64,000 nucleotides of DNA from Pseudomonas fluorescens (GCF_902497875.1 NZ_CABVHY010000022.1:1-64000), one strand, 5' to 3'; positions 9,418 through 18,255 are shown, numbered from the stretch's first letter. Notes: a model not told the origin generated them from the letters alone. Numbers and translations: made by a program.

Positions 9418-10470
9418 ATGCCCAATAACGATCGCCTGTTGGTGCAGATCCTGCTTCTGGTGTTGTTCGGCGCCAGCTTCTGGGTCATGGCTCCGTTCTG
9501 GTCGGCACTGTTCTGGGGCGCGGTGCTGGCGTTTGCCAGTTGGCCGCTGATGCGGTTGCTGACTCGTTGGCTCAATGACCGCGAGTCCCTGGCCGCCGCG
9601 CTCCTGACCCTCTGCTGGATGTTGCTGGTGGCGGTTCCGCTGGTCTGGCTCGGCTTCAATCTGGCCGATCACGTGCGTGACGCCGTGGCGTTCATCAAGG
9701 ACGTGCAGGTCGATGGCCTTCCCGAAGCCCCGACCTGGCTGGCGGGCATTCCTTTTGTCGGCGGGCGGCTGCTCGGGATCTGGAACAGCATCGACCAACA
9801 GGGCGCGGCGATGATGCTCGCGGTCAAACCCTATCTGGGGCAGGTCGGCAACTGGTTGCTGGCTCGCAGCGCACAGATCGGCGGGGGGATTCTCGAGCTG
9901 ACCTTGAGCATCGTCTTTGTATTTTTCTTCTATCGCGACGGGCCGCGCCTGGCGATGTTCGTCCATCGTCTGCTGGAACGGTTGATCGGCGATCGCGCCG
10001 GTTATTACATCGAACTGGTGGCGGGCACGGTCCAGCGGGTGGTCAACGGCGTGATCGGCACGGCGGCCGCGCAAGCCGTCCTGGCGCTGATCGGCTTCCT
10101 GATCGCTGGTGTGCCGGGCGCGCTGGTGCTGGGGATCGTCACCTTTCTGCTCAGCCTGATTCCCATGGGCCCGCCGCTGGTGTGGATTCCCGCGACCGCC
10201 TGGCTGGCCTGGAAAGGCGAATACGGCATGGCAGTGTTCCTCGGGGCCTGGGGCATGTTCATCATCAGTGGCGTCGACAACGTGCTCAAACCCTACCTGA
10301 TCAGCCGTGGCGGCAATCTGCCGCTGGTGATCGTCCTGCTCGGGGTGTTTGGCGGCTTGATCGCGTTTGGCTTTATCGGCCTGTTCATCGGACCGACCCT
10401 GCTGGCCGTGGCCTATAGCCTGTTGACCGACTGGAGCACCAGTCAGGTAAAGGTGGATGACAAGCGCTGA
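9418..10470 (+). CDS. AI-2E family transporter (YdiK/PerM-like membrane protein)
   Basis: 350 aa inner-membrane protein with about eight hydrophobic segments: a close N-terminal pair at about residues 8-45, another near 60-85, then a long amphipathic middle and four C-terminal helices from about 205. The GPPLVWIPA and GVDNVLKPYLISRG motifs are the family signature of the AI-2 exporter-like (PF01594) proteins. Members have been linked to autoinducer-2, Na+/H+ or unknown export, so the substrate is open. The ATG at 9418 gives a hydrophilic MPNNDR lead into the first helix. Confidence 0.88.
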   Translation: MPNNDRLLVQILLLVLFGASFWVMAPFWSALFWGAVLAFASWPLMRLLTRWLNDRESLAAALLTLCWMLLVAVPLVWLGFNLADHVRDAVAFIKDVQVDGLPEAPTWLAGIPFVGGRLLGIWNSIDQQGAAMMLAVKPYLGQVGNWLLARSAQIGGGILELTLSIVFVFFFYRDGPRLAMFVHRLLERLIGDRAGYYIELVAGTVQRVVNGVIGTAAAQAVLALIGFLIAGVPGALVLGIVTFLLSLIPMGPPLVWIPATAWLAWKGEYGMAVFLGAWGMFIISGVDNVLKPYLISRGGNLPLVIVLLGVFGGLIAFGFIGLFIGPTLLAVAYSLLTDWSTSQVKVDDKR

Positions 10471-10533
10471 TCCACACGTCAGTCTCGAGAATGAATTACC
10501 GATCATTGGGTCCCGCATTGATGCAGGTTCCGC

Positions 10534-10539
10534 TACAAT
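10534..10539 (+). promoter_or_regulatory. Possible -10 box for pyrF
   Basis: TACAAT in the context GCTACAATGCGCGCC, 34 bp before the pyrF start, resembles a sigma-70 -10 box. No good -35 hexamer is seen at 16-18 bp, so this is weak. Confidence 0.35.
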
Positions 10540-10573
10540 GCGCGCCGATTTCGACTTGCCTGAGAGCCTACTC

Positions 10574-11272
10574 ATGTCCGCCTGCCAGACTCCTATCATC
10601 GTCGCCCTGGATTTCCCCACCCGTGACGCCGCGCTGAAGCTGGCCGATCAGCTGGACCCGAAACTGTGCCGGGTCAAAGTCGGCAAGGAGCTGTTCACCA
10701 GCTGTGCCGCAGAGATCGTCGGGACCTTGCGTGACAAGGGTTTCGAAGTCTTCCTCGACTTGAAATTCCACGACATCCCGAACACCACGGCGATGGCCGT
10801 CAAGGCTGCTGCGGAAATGGGTGTGTGGATGGTCAACGTCCATTGCTCCGGCGGCTTGCGCATGATGGCCGCCTGCCGTGAAGTGCTCGACCAGCGTAGC
10901 GGTCCCAAGCCGCTGCTGATCGGCGTGACCGTGCTGACCAGCATGGAGCGCGAGGACCTGGCGGGAATCGGTCTGGACATCGAGCCTCAGGAGCAAGTGC
11001 TGCGTCTGGCGGCGTTGGCGGAAAAAGCCGGGATGGACGGTCTGGTCTGCTCGGCACTGGAAGCTCAGGCCTTGAAAGCCGCGCATCCGTCCCTGCAACT
11101 GGTGACGCCGGGGATTCGTCCGGCGGGCAGCGCCCAGGATGACCAGCGTCGCATCCTTACGCCACGTCAGGCGCTGGATGCCGGTTCCGACTACCTGGTG
11201 ATCGGCCGTCCGATCAGCCAGGCCGCCGATCCGGCCAAGGCGCTGGCTGCGGTGGTGGCCGAACTGGCATAA
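10574..11272 (+). CDS. pyrF: Orotidine 5'-phosphate decarboxylase
   Basis: 232 aa, typical of the class I enzyme that decarboxylates OMP to UMP, the last step of pyrimidine synthesis. The catalytic signature is DLKFHDIPNT at about residues 60-69 (the Asp-Lys-Asp array), with VALDFPT near the N-terminus and the phosphate-binding TPGIRPAG and YLVIGRPI loops at the C-terminus. It stands alone, after the AI-2E-type gene and before a REP inverted pair that may end its transcript. The ATG at 10574 gives the usual N-terminus. Confidence 0.96.
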   Translation: MSACQTPIIVALDFPTRDAALKLADQLDPKLCRVKVGKELFTSCAAEIVGTLRDKGFEVFLDLKFHDIPNTTAMAVKAAAEMGVWMVNVHCSGGLRMMAACREVLDQRSGPKPLLIGVTVLTSMEREDLAGIGLDIEPQEQVLRLAALAEKAGMDGLVCSALEAQALKAAHPSLQLVTPGIRPAGSAQDDQRRILTPRQALDAGSDYLVIGRPISQAADPAKALAAVVAELA

Positions 11273-11277
11273 AGATC

Positions 11278-11354
11278 AAAAGATCGCAGCCTGCGGCAGC
11301 TCCTACAGGGTGTACATCAATCCCGTAGGAACTGCCGATAGGCTGCGATCTTTT
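11278..11354. repeat. Inverted pair of REP elements
   Basis: Two copies of the GTAGGAGCTGCCGCAGG-type REP face each other (11278-11306 on minus, 11325-11354 on plus with two base changes), separated by an 18-bp spacer. They could form a long stem. The pair lies between the convergent pyrF and MDR oxidoreductase genes, where it may end transcription on both sides. Confidence 0.85.
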
Positions 11355-11378
11355 AGGGCCGCACAGCGATGTCCGACC

Positions 11379-12386
11379 TTAAGATACCTTCAACACCAAC
11401 TTGCCAAAGTTCTCGCCGCTGAACAGTTTCATCAGGGTTTCCGGGAACGTCTCCAGTCCTTCGACGATATCTTCCTTGCTCTTGAGCTGACCCTTGGCCA
11501 TCCAGCCGGCCATTTCCTGCCCCGCGGCGGCGAATTGAGCGGCATAGTCCATCACCACAAAGCCTTCCATGCGTGCACGATTGACCAGCAGCGACAGGTA
11601 GTTGGCCGGGCCTTTCACCGCCTCTTTGTTGTTGTACTGGCTGATGGCGCCGCAGATCACCACGCGGGCTTTCAGGTTCAGACGGCTGAGCACTGCGTCG
11701 AGAATATCGCCGCCGACGTTATCGAAATACACATCGACACCTTTCGGGCATTCGCGCTTGAGCCCGGCGACCACGTCTTCGCTTTTGTAATCGATGGCGC
11801 CATCGAAGCCCAGTTCGTCGATCAGGAATGTGCACTTGTCCTGGCCACCGGCGATGCCCACTACACGGCAACCCTTGATCTTGGCGATCTGCCCGGCAAT
11901 GCTGCCCACTGCACCCGCCGCGCCCGAGATCACCACGGTTTCACCAGCCTTGGGAGCGCCGACGTCGAGCAGGGCGAAGTACGCGGTCATTCCGGTCATG
12001 CCCAACGCTGACAAATAGCGCGGCAGCGGTGCCAGTTTTGGATCGACTTTGTAGAAGCCGCGTGGCTCGCCGAGGAAATAATCCTGCACCCCGAGGGCAC
12101 CGTTGACGTAGTCACCGACGGCAAAGCCCGGGTTATTCGAGGCCACGACCTGGCCAACGCCCAGCGCGCGCATCACTTCGCCAATGCCCACTGGCGGAAT
12201 ATAGGACTTGCCTTCGTTCATCCAGCCACGCATGGCCGGATCCAGCGACAGGTATTGGTTCTTGACCAGGATCTGACCCGCCGCCGGTTCGCCGACCGGT
12301 ACTTGCTGATAAGTGAAGGTCTCGCGGGTCGCCGCGCCCACCGGGCGTTTGGCGAGGAGGAATTGGCGATTGGTCTGGGCAGTCAT
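11379..12386 (-). CDS. NADP-dependent oxidoreductase, MDR family (CurA/leukotriene B4 dehydrogenase-like)
   Basis: 335 aa zinc-free medium-chain reductase. The substrate/cofactor segment LSLDPAMRGWM is near residues 47-57. The Rossmann motif is ISGAAGAVGS.AGQIAKIKGCRVVGIAGG near 150-178, and DVYFDNVGGDILD follows near 210. These are hallmarks of the CurA/PTGR group, which reduces alpha,beta-unsaturated carbonyls with NADPH. The ATG at 12386 has GAGTG at good spacing; a GTG nine bases upstream would add three residues. It is divergent from the SDR gene at 12610. Confidence 0.9.
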   Translation of the reverse strand: MTAQTNRQFLLAKRPVGAATRETFTYQQVPVGEPAAGQILVKNQYLSLDPAMRGWMNEGKSYIPPVGIGEVMRALGVGQVVASNNPGFAVGDYVNGALGVQDYFLGEPRGFYKVDPKLAPLPRYLSALGMTGMTAYFALLDVGAPKAGETVVISGAAGAVGSIAGQIAKIKGCRVVGIAGGQDKCTFLIDELGFDGAIDYKSEDVVAGLKRECPKGVDVYFDNVGGDILDAVLSRLNLKARVVICGAISQYNNKEAVKGPANYLSLLVNRARMEGFVVMDYAAQFAAAGQEMAGWMAKGQLKSKEDIVEGLETFPETLMKLFSGENFGKLVLKVS

Positions 12387-12609
12387 GAAAGGCACTCAAT
12401 GATGAATGAAGTCTGATTGATAGACCCTGATGACCAATGTCGCAAGGTTTGCTGATGCAGCGAATAGGCGGTGATCGAATCGGGTGATAGTCACTAGCGT
12501 CTTTATCACTGCAACCCATAAGTGTTCAACCGGCCTTCTGATAGTGCTGCCGCGTCCCGGGTCGCTGTGACTAGACTGCGATCACCCGCATTTCATCGAG
12601 GACATAACA

Positions 12610-13371
12610 ATGAGCATGACATTTTCCGGCCAGGTCGCATTGGTCACTGGCGCAGCGGCCGGTATTGGCCGCGCAACGGCCCAGGCGTTTGCCGCCGAAG
12701 GCTTGAAAGTGGTGGTCGCGGACCTGGATGTGGCGGGAGGCGAGGGCACCGTTGAGCTGATTCGCGCAGCCGGCGGCGACGCGGTTTTCGTGCGTTGCAA
12801 CGTGACCCTGGAAACCGATGTGCAGCAGTTGATGGAGCAAGCGGTCAGCGCCTACGGCCGGGTCGATTACGCCTTCAACAATGCCGGGATCGAGATTGAA
12901 AAGGGCAAGCTGGCGGACGGCACCCTCGATGAGTTCGACGCGATCATGGGAGTCAACGTCAAGGGTGTCTGGCTGTGCATGAAATACCAACTGCCGCTGA
13001 TGCTCGCCCAGGGTGGCGGCGCCATCGTCAACACCGCCTCGGTGGCTGGCCTGGGTGCGGCACCGAAGATGAGCATCTACGCGGCGTCGAAACACGCAGT
13101 GATCGGTCTGACCAAATCGGCGGCCATCGAGTATGCGAAAAAGAAAATCCGCGTCAATGCCGTTTGCCCCGCAGTGATCGACACCGACATGTTCCGTCGG
13201 GCCTATGAGGCTGATCCCAAGAAGGCCGAATTCGCCGCCGCCATGCACCCGGTCGGTCGCATCGGCACTGTCGAAGAGATTGCCAGCGCCGTGCTCTATC
13301 TGTGCAGCGATGGCGCCGCGTTCACCACCGGTCACGCCCTGGCGGTGGACGGCGGGGCGACGGCGATCTGA
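12610..13371 (+). CDS. SDR family NAD(P)-dependent oxidoreductase
   Basis: 253 aa classical short-chain dehydrogenase. The cofactor motif TGAAAGIG is at residues 13-20, NNAG at 90-93, and the catalytic Ser144, Tyr157 and Lys161 are in place (YAASK). The Asp in VVADLD (about 37-39) at the end of beta 2 suggests NAD(H) preference. The C-terminal A.F.TGHALAVDGGATA is typical. It is followed by a strong terminator, so it forms its own unit. Substrate unknown. Confidence 0.92.
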   Translation: MSMTFSGQVALVTGAAAGIGRATAQAFAAEGLKVVVADLDVAGGEGTVELIRAAGGDAVFVRCNVTLETDVQQLMEQAVSAYGRVDYAFNNAGIEIEKGKLADGTLDEFDAIMGVNVKGVWLCMKYQLPLMLAQGGGAIVNTASVAGLGAAPKMSIYAASKHAVIGLTKSAAIEYAKKKIRVNAVCPAVIDTDMFRRAYEADPKKAEFAAAMHPVGRIGTVEEIASAVLYLCSDGAAFTTGHALAVDGGATAI

Positions 13372-13391
13372 TCGTCGTGTTCAGCAGGTAT

Positions 13392-13431
13392 AAAAAAACC
13401 GGAATCCTTTAACAGATTCCGGTTTTTTTTT
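13392..13431 (+). terminator. Rho-independent terminator after the SDR gene
   Basis: Stem CCGGAATC / GATTCCGG (13399-13406 and 13415-13422) with an 8-nt loop, flanked by an A-run on the left and nine Ts on the right. It could work in both directions. Confidence 0.92.
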
Positions 13432-13463
13432 GATCAGAAAATTGTGCGTCGAACACTACACCT

Positions 13464-13626
13464 TGTGGCGAGGGAGCTTGTTGTGGCGAGGGGGTTTGCC
13501 CCCGTTCGGCTGCGAAGCAGTCGTAAATCAGTGACTGCGTTTTATCTGGAGAACCGCGCCGAATGGTTTTGGGACCGCTTCGCGCTCCAGCGGGGGCAAG
13601 CCCCCTCGCCACAACAAGCCCCTCAC
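13464..13626. repeat. Repeat of the GTGGCGAGGGAGCTTG family
   Basis: GTGGCGAGGGAGCTTG and a second overlapping copy at the left face GGGGCAAGCCCCCTCGCCAC at the right, about 100 bp apart. This is a second REP/REPIN-like family, also present at 30.5-30.64 kb. It lies between the SDR terminator and the 3' end of the class I DAHP synthase gene. Confidence 0.8.
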
Positions 13627-13631
13627 CACAG

Positions 13632-14708
13632 TTATCCGCGATCACGCTTCGGTAGCACATCCTTGAGCTTGGCATGCATGCTGCGTAAGGTTTTTTCGGT
13701 GGCGGCCCAGTCGATGCAGGCATCGGTAATGGAGACACCGTATTGCAGATCGGCCAGGTCCTTCGGAATTGCCTGGCAACCCCAGTTCAAATGGCTTTCG
13801 ACCATCAAGCCGATGATCGACTGGTTGCCTTCGAGGATCTGGTTGGCGACGTTCTCCATCACCAGCGGTTGCAGTGCCGGGTCCTTGTTGGAGTTGGCGT
13901 GGCTGCAATCGACCATGATGTTCGGCTTGATCTTCGCCTTGTTCAGCGCTTGCTCGCAGAGCGCGACGCTGACTGAATCGTAGTTCGGCTTGCCATTGCC
14001 ACCGCGCAGCACCACGTGACCGTAGGCGTTGCCCTTGGTGGTGACGATCGACACGCCACCTTCCTGGTTGATACCGAGGAAGCGGTGAGGGCTGGAAACC
14101 GACTGCAGGGCGTTGATCGCCACGGTCAGGCCACCGTCGGTGCCGTTCTTGAAGCCGACCGCCGAGGACAGGCCGGAAGCCATTTCGCGGTGAGTCTGGG
14201 ATTCGGTGGTGCGTGCGCCGATGGCCGACCAACTGATCAGGTCCTGCAAGTACTGCGGCGAGATCGGATCGAGGGCTTCGGTGGCGGTCGGCAGGCCCAT
14301 TTCAGCCAGGTCCAGCAGCAATTGACGACCGATGTGCAGACCGTCCTGAATCTTGAACGAGTCATCCAGGTACGGATCGTTGATCAAGCCTTTCCAGCCG
14401 ACGGTGGTGCGCGGTTTCTCGAAATAAACCCGCATCACCAGATAAAGGGTGTCGGACACTTCCGCAGCGAGCGCCTTGAGGCGCTCGGCGTATTCGTGTG
14501 CGGCCTTGAGGTCGTGGATCGAGCAAGGCCCGATGACGACGAACAGGCGGTGGTCGGTGCCATCAAGAATGTTGCGAATGACTTCGCGGCCCTTGGTCAC
14601 AGTGCGCAGGGCAGCGTCACTCAAGGGAATCTCACGCTTGAGCTGATCAGGAGTGATCAGGGTCTCGTTGGAGGCGACGTTTAGGTCGTTGATCGGTAAA
14701 TCAGCCAT
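13632..14708 (-). CDS. 3-deoxy-7-phosphoheptulonate synthase, class I (AroF/G/H type)
   Basis: 358 aa; condenses phosphoenolpyruvate and erythrose 4-phosphate, the first shikimate-pathway step. The metal/PEP motif GPCSIHD is at residues 60-66 (metal Cys62), RVYFEKPRTTVGWKG near 93-107, AIGARTTESQ near 162, and the C-terminal metal ligands fall in DCSHANSNKD. The length matches the E. coli AroF/G/H group. The region before LRGG reads FLGINQEGG, unlike the E. coli isoenzymes, so which aromatic amino acid inhibits it cannot be told. A class II enzyme for the same step is at 28216-29562. Confidence 0.95.
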   Translation of the reverse strand: MADLPINDLNVASNETLITPDQLKREIPLSDAALRTVTKGREVIRNILDGTDHRLFVVIGPCSIHDLKAAHEYAERLKALAAEVSDTLYLVMRVYFEKPRTTVGWKGLINDPYLDDSFKIQDGLHIGRQLLLDLAEMGLPTATEALDPISPQYLQDLISWSAIGARTTESQTHREMASGLSSAVGFKNGTDGGLTVAINALQSVSSPHRFLGINQEGGVSIVTTKGNAYGHVVLRGGNGKPNYDSVSVALCEQALNKAKIKPNIMVDCSHANSNKDPALQPLVMENVANQILEGNQSIIGLMVESHLNWGCQAIPKDLADLQYGVSITDACIDWAATEKTLRSMHAKLKDVLPKRDRG

Positions 14709-14838
14709 CGTTTACTCGTCAGGTCACGGGTGCCGGCCGCCAGCGATCCCCGCGCGGCGGAGCACAGCAGATTTAAGCGCGTCGGGGAGCCGAACCTTAG
14801 CGCGTTACACTGTGGCTCGACAATGGGCAAGCGCGGGT

Positions 14839-15282
14839 TTAATCCAGCACTGGCTGCATAAAAGCCTGTCGGACGTTGTCATGGGAGAACTCATCGGCAT
14901 GTTGCTGGACCCATTCCAGTGCCACGGCCTCGACGCCCTGTTGCTCGGTCTGCGGCTCGTGCAGGCGACAATAACGCGTCATCTGGCACACCTGTTCGCC
15001 CATGCGCGCGCAGAACAACGTCTGTTCGTCGACAAAAGCAATCCCGACCAAATACCCTCGCTTGCGTCGCAGACACCAGACCACATAGCCCAGGTAGCAG
15101 GCATTTTCGCCGAGAGTTGGCATGCGCACTTCCAGTGCGGTCCCGTAGCGCCAGGCTCGGTGATAATTGCAAGCCATGCCACCGAGGCTGATAGAGTGCA
15201 GCTGTTGGCGAGAAATACACTCTCGTCTACGTAAGGTCAACTCGACCGGAACATCATCAGGATGAGGTAGAAAACGTCTCAT
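14839..15282 (-). CDS. PilZ domain-containing protein
   Basis: 147 aa. It starts MRRFLPHPDDVPVELTLRRR and matches a stand-alone PilZ domain, which binds c-di-GMP through an RxxxR motif and a [D/N]xSxxG motif. Arginines are present around residues 19-26, but the second motif reads SISLGG, with Ser in place of Asp/Asn, so binding may be altered. The ATG at 15282 shares two bases with the divergent ATG of the thioredoxin-like gene at 15281. A start 33 bases further out would overlap that gene more. The target pathway is unknown. Confidence 0.75.
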   Translation of the reverse strand: MRRFLPHPDDVPVELTLRRRECISRQQLHSISLGGMACNYHRAWRYGTALEVRMPTLGENACYLGYVVWCLRRKRGYLVGIAFVDEQTLFCARMGEQVCQMTRYCRLHEPQTEQQGVEAVALEWVQQHADEFSHDNVRQAFMQPVLD

Positions 15283-15667
15283 GAACGCGGACTCCGAGTC
15301 TCGGTTACTTGACATTGTTTCACCCAGTATAGTGGCCCAATCGCAGCTGACTGATTTCGACGCCGATCAACAGCTGTTGGCGATGAACGGCGTGTCGCTG
15401 GTGATCTTCACCAGTGTCGGTTGCGCCAGTTGCCGCTGGGCCCGCCAGCAGTTGCCCGGCCTGGATCTGGTGGTCGATCGGCTGTGCTGGATCGATGCGG
15501 GGCACAACGGTGGGGTGGTCGAGCGCTATCAGGTATTTCATTTGCCGGCGCTGTTCGTGGTGCGTGATGGCGAGTTTTACGGGGCCTTGCAGTCGCGGCT
15601 GACGCGCAATGAGCTCAATGAGGCCGTGGGTCATGCGCTGAGTCGAGTTCCAGAGGAGTTGCCATGA
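15281..15667 (+). CDS. Thioredoxin family protein
   Basis: 128 aa. A CxxC motif (Cys48-Ala-Ser-Cys51 in TSVGCASCRWA) follows a beta strand, and a cis-proline follows in FHLPALFVVRDGEFYGAL, as in thioredoxin folds. The two residues between the cysteines (AS) differ from Trx (GP), so its redox potential and partners probably differ. There is no signal peptide, so it is cytoplasmic. Its stop overlaps the next start (ATGA at 15664), pointing to coupling with the ketopantoate-reductase-like gene. It starts back-to-back with the PilZ gene. Confidence 0.8.
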   Translation: MNADSESRLLDIVSPSIVAQSQLTDFDADQQLLAMNGVSLVIFTSVGCASCRWARQQLPGLDLVVDRLCWIDAGHNGGVVERYQVFHLPALFVVRDGEFYGALQSRLTRNELNEAVGHALSRVPEELP

Positions 15668-16617
15668 GGGGTGCAGTGCCGCGAATCGGCATTATCGGTA
15701 CCGGAGCGATCGGCGGTTTTTACGGGGTGATGCTGGCGCGTGCCGGGTTTGATGTGCACTTTCTGTTGCGCAGTGAATTTGCCGCGGTTGCCGAACACGG
15801 CGTGCAACTCAACAGCGCCGTGCATGGCGAATTGACCTTGAATCCGGTCCAGGCCTATTCCTCGGCAGACGACATGCCGCCGTGTGACTGGTTGCTGGTG
15901 GGCGCGAAAACCACCAGCAACGCCGAGCTTGCACCGGCGATCATCAAGGCCGCTGCCGCAGGAGCCAAAGTGCTGCTGTTGCAGAACGGACTGGACGTCG
16001 AAGACAGTCTGCGCGAGCTGTTACCGGATTCGCTGCACCTGCTGGGTGGCCTGTGTTTTATCTGCGTGCATCGCGCAGCCCCGGGTGTGATCGAACATCA
16101 GGCGCTGGGTACGGTGAACGTCGGTTACCACAGCGGCCCGGCCCTGGCCGATGCGCCGGCACGCCAGACGATCGTCGAGCAAGGCGCCGGGCTGTTTCGC
16201 CAGGCCGGTATCGACTCTCAGGCCATGGCCAACCTGCAGCAGGCGCGCTGGCAAAAACTGGTCTGGAATGTACCGTACAACGGTCTTTCAGTACTGCTGG
16301 GCGCCAGTACCACGCCGTTGATGGCCGATGCCAGCAGTCGCGAGCTGATTCAGGCGCTGATGGCCGAAGTGGTGCAGGGCGCGCTTGCCTGCGGTCATAC
16401 GATGCCGCCGGGTTATGCCGAACATCTGTTCAAGGTGACGGAAAAGATGCCGGACTATTGGCCGAGCATGTACCACGATTATCTGCATAAACGCCCGTTG
16501 GAATTGTTGGCGATCTACGCCAGGCCTCTGGCCGTTGCCAGGGCCGCAGGCTGCGAGCTGCCGAAAATCGAGGCGTTGTATCAGGCGTTGAGTTTTATCG
16601 ATCGGCGTAATGGCTGA
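15664..16617 (+). CDS. 2-dehydropantoate 2-reductase family protein (PanE-like)
   Basis: 317 aa. The NADP-binding motif GIIGTGAIGGFYG is near residues 8-20. LLLQNGLDVED, ARWQKLVWNVPYN (family lysine) and PSMYHDYLHKRPLEL follow in the order seen in ketopantoate reductases, which make pantoate for CoA. Many genomes hold several paralogues, so a different 2-oxoacid substrate is possible and I give no symbol. It is translationally coupled to the thioredoxin-like gene and is followed after 23 bp by the 5'-nucleotidase. Confidence 0.87.
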   Translation: MRGAVPRIGIIGTGAIGGFYGVMLARAGFDVHFLLRSEFAAVAEHGVQLNSAVHGELTLNPVQAYSSADDMPPCDWLLVGAKTTSNAELAPAIIKAAAAGAKVLLLQNGLDVEDSLRELLPDSLHLLGGLCFICVHRAAPGVIEHQALGTVNVGYHSGPALADAPARQTIVEQGAGLFRQAGIDSQAMANLQQARWQKLVWNVPYNGLSVLLGASTTPLMADASSRELIQALMAEVVQGALACGHTMPPGYAEHLFKVTEKMPDYWPSMYHDYLHKRPLELLAIYARPLAVARAAGCELPKIEALYQALSFIDRRNG

Positions 16618-16640
16618 ATCTGTCAGCCAGGGGGAGCGAA

Positions 16641-17546
16641 ATGGCAAAGGGTTTGGGCGACAAGCTGGTAGTGGCGATTTCCTCACGGGCACTCTTCGAT
16701 TTAACCGAGAGCCATAAGGTTTACCTGGCGCACGGAGTCGAAGCCTATCGCCAGTATCAGATCGAGCATGAGGACGAGTTCCTTGAGCCGGGCGATGCGT
16801 TACCCCTGGTCAAAAAACTGCTCAGTCTCAATGCCAGCCTCGGTCGCGCGCGAGTCGAGGTGGTGCTGGTTTCACGCAATAGCGCCGATACCGGTTTGCG
16901 CGTATTCAACTCGATCCAGCATTACGGCCTCGATATTTCCCGCGCCGCCTTTGTCGGTGGGCGCAGTCCCTATCCCTATCTGGCGGCCTTTGGCTGCGAT
17001 CTGTTTCTGTCGACCCACGCCGAGGATGTACGCAGCGCACTGGACGCCGGTTTCGCCGCGGCGACCATTCTCTCCGGTGGTGCCCGGCGGGCGGCCAGTG
17101 GCGAATTACGTATCGCTTTCGATGGCGACGCGGTGTTGTTTTCCGATGAGTCCGAGCGCATCTATCAGTCGGGCGGGCTCGAAGCCTTCCAGGCCAGTGA
17201 GCGCGAGTCGGCTCGCGAGCCACTGCGCGGCGGGCCGTTCAAAGGCTTCCTGGCGGCGCTCTATCTGCTGCAGCGAGAGTTTCCCGACGACGCCTGTCCG
17301 ATTCGCACGGCGCTGGTAACCGCACGTTCGGCGCCGGCCCACGAGCGGGTAATCCGGACCTTGCGCGAGTGGGACATTCGTCTGGACGAGTCCTTGTTTC
17401 TCGGCGGTCTGGCGAAGTCGGCGTTTCTTGAAGCCTTCGCCGCCGATGTGTTTTTCGACGATCAGGCCGGTCATTGCGAATTGGCCCGTGAGGTGGTCGC
17501 CACTGGTCACGTCCCTCACGGCATCAGTAATGAGCAGAAGGTTTAA
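16641..17546 (+). CDS. 5'-nucleotidase (cytosolic NT5C1-like family)
   Basis: 301 aa. The family signature is unusual in that the haloacid-dehalogenase-like Asp motif falls mid-protein: AFDGDAVLFSDESE (about residues 155-168), with AISSRALFDL near the start, GGRSPYPYLAAFGCDLFLS near 108-126, and VFFDDQ.GHCE near the end. These suit the PF06189 cytosolic 5'-nucleotidases that dephosphorylate nucleoside monophosphates. GGGAG lies 8 bp before the ATG. It is probably the last gene of the Trx-PanE-like series. Confidence 0.85.
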   Translation: MAKGLGDKLVVAISSRALFDLTESHKVYLAHGVEAYRQYQIEHEDEFLEPGDALPLVKKLLSLNASLGRARVEVVLVSRNSADTGLRVFNSIQHYGLDISRAAFVGGRSPYPYLAAFGCDLFLSTHAEDVRSALDAGFAAATILSGGARRAASGELRIAFDGDAVLFSDESERIYQSGGLEAFQASERESAREPLRGGPFKGFLAALYLLQREFPDDACPIRTALVTARSAPAHERVIRTLREWDIRLDESLFLGGLAKSAFLEAFAADVFFDDQAGHCELAREVVATGHVPHGISNEQKV

Positions 17547-17642
17547 GCCCGGCGTTCAAGGCTTTACGCAAAATGTCGTACTCGCCAAGGCACTGCTAAG
17601 CTGAATCAAATCTCCGCCATGTTTGGCATTCGAGGAGGTCAT

Positions 17643-18143
17643 ATGATTCATTCGATGCTGTATGCCACTGACCTCGGTGTATACGCCCCCTATGTGATGC
17701 AACATGCTCTGGCACTGGCTAGAACCTTCAATGCCGACCTGTATGTGGTTCACGCCGTTGAGCCCATGGGGCTATTTGCCGAATCGGTGCTACAGAGTTA
17801 TCTCGATGAGCAGGCGTTGAACGAATGGCACAGTCAGGGCCTGTCCACGGTGATGGCCAATATCGAGCAGCGTGTGCTCGACAGCTTTCGCGAAGAGTTG
17901 GGGGAGGGCCAGCAGGACCTGGCACTGATCAAGTCGGTCAGGGTATTTCAGGGCGATCCGTCACAGGTCATTCTCGAACAGGCACAGAAACTCTCGGTGG
18001 ATTTGTTGATCGTAGGTAGTCATAGCCATGGAGCCGGAGGGGACACGCCTTTGGGCCGGACCTCCGCCCGGGTTTTGCAGTTGGCTCAGGTGCCGGTGTA
18101 TCTGGTGCCGTTGTTACAGCGTCGGCGACACGGGGACAGATGA
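17643..18143 (+). CDS. Universal stress protein family
   Basis: 166 aa single UspA domain. It begins MIHSMLYATDLG, has the strand-helix LYVVHAVEP, and ends with the ATP-binding segment VGSHSHG....LGRTSARVLQLAQVPVYLVP. The G-2x-G-9x-G-(S/T) pattern is partly changed (GSHSHGAGGD...GRTS), so nucleotide binding is likely but not certain. A strong GAGGAGG ribosome site lies 5 bp before the ATG. It is the left neighbour of cysB on the same strand; from memory PAO1 has the same pair. Confidence 0.9.
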   Translation: MIHSMLYATDLGVYAPYVMQHALALARTFNADLYVVHAVEPMGLFAESVLQSYLDEQALNEWHSQGLSTVMANIEQRVLDSFREELGEGQQDLALIKSVRVFQGDPSQVILEQAQKLSVDLLIVGSHSHGAGGDTPLGRTSARVLQLAQVPVYLVPLLQRRRHGDR

Positions 18144-18159
18144 GGCTGGAATCGTAGCC

Positions 18160-18213
18160 TTGATAAAAAAGTTCTAGATTTATTCTTTAAACCATTAATA
18201 TAGTTATATACCG
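18160..18213 (+). promoter_or_regulatory. AT-rich control region of cysB
   Basis: An AT-rich block sits between the usp stop and the cysB start, containing TTGATA at 18160 and several TATA-like hexamers around 18198-18211. Such a tract stands out in this GC-rich window and is the likely promoter/operator; cysB is autoregulated in enterics. No single best -35/-10 pair with 17-bp spacing can be chosen by eye. Confidence 0.5.
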
Positions 18214-18255
18214 TCGCTGATGCCCGTGGCGTCTACCTTGCTTTGAGGGATACAT

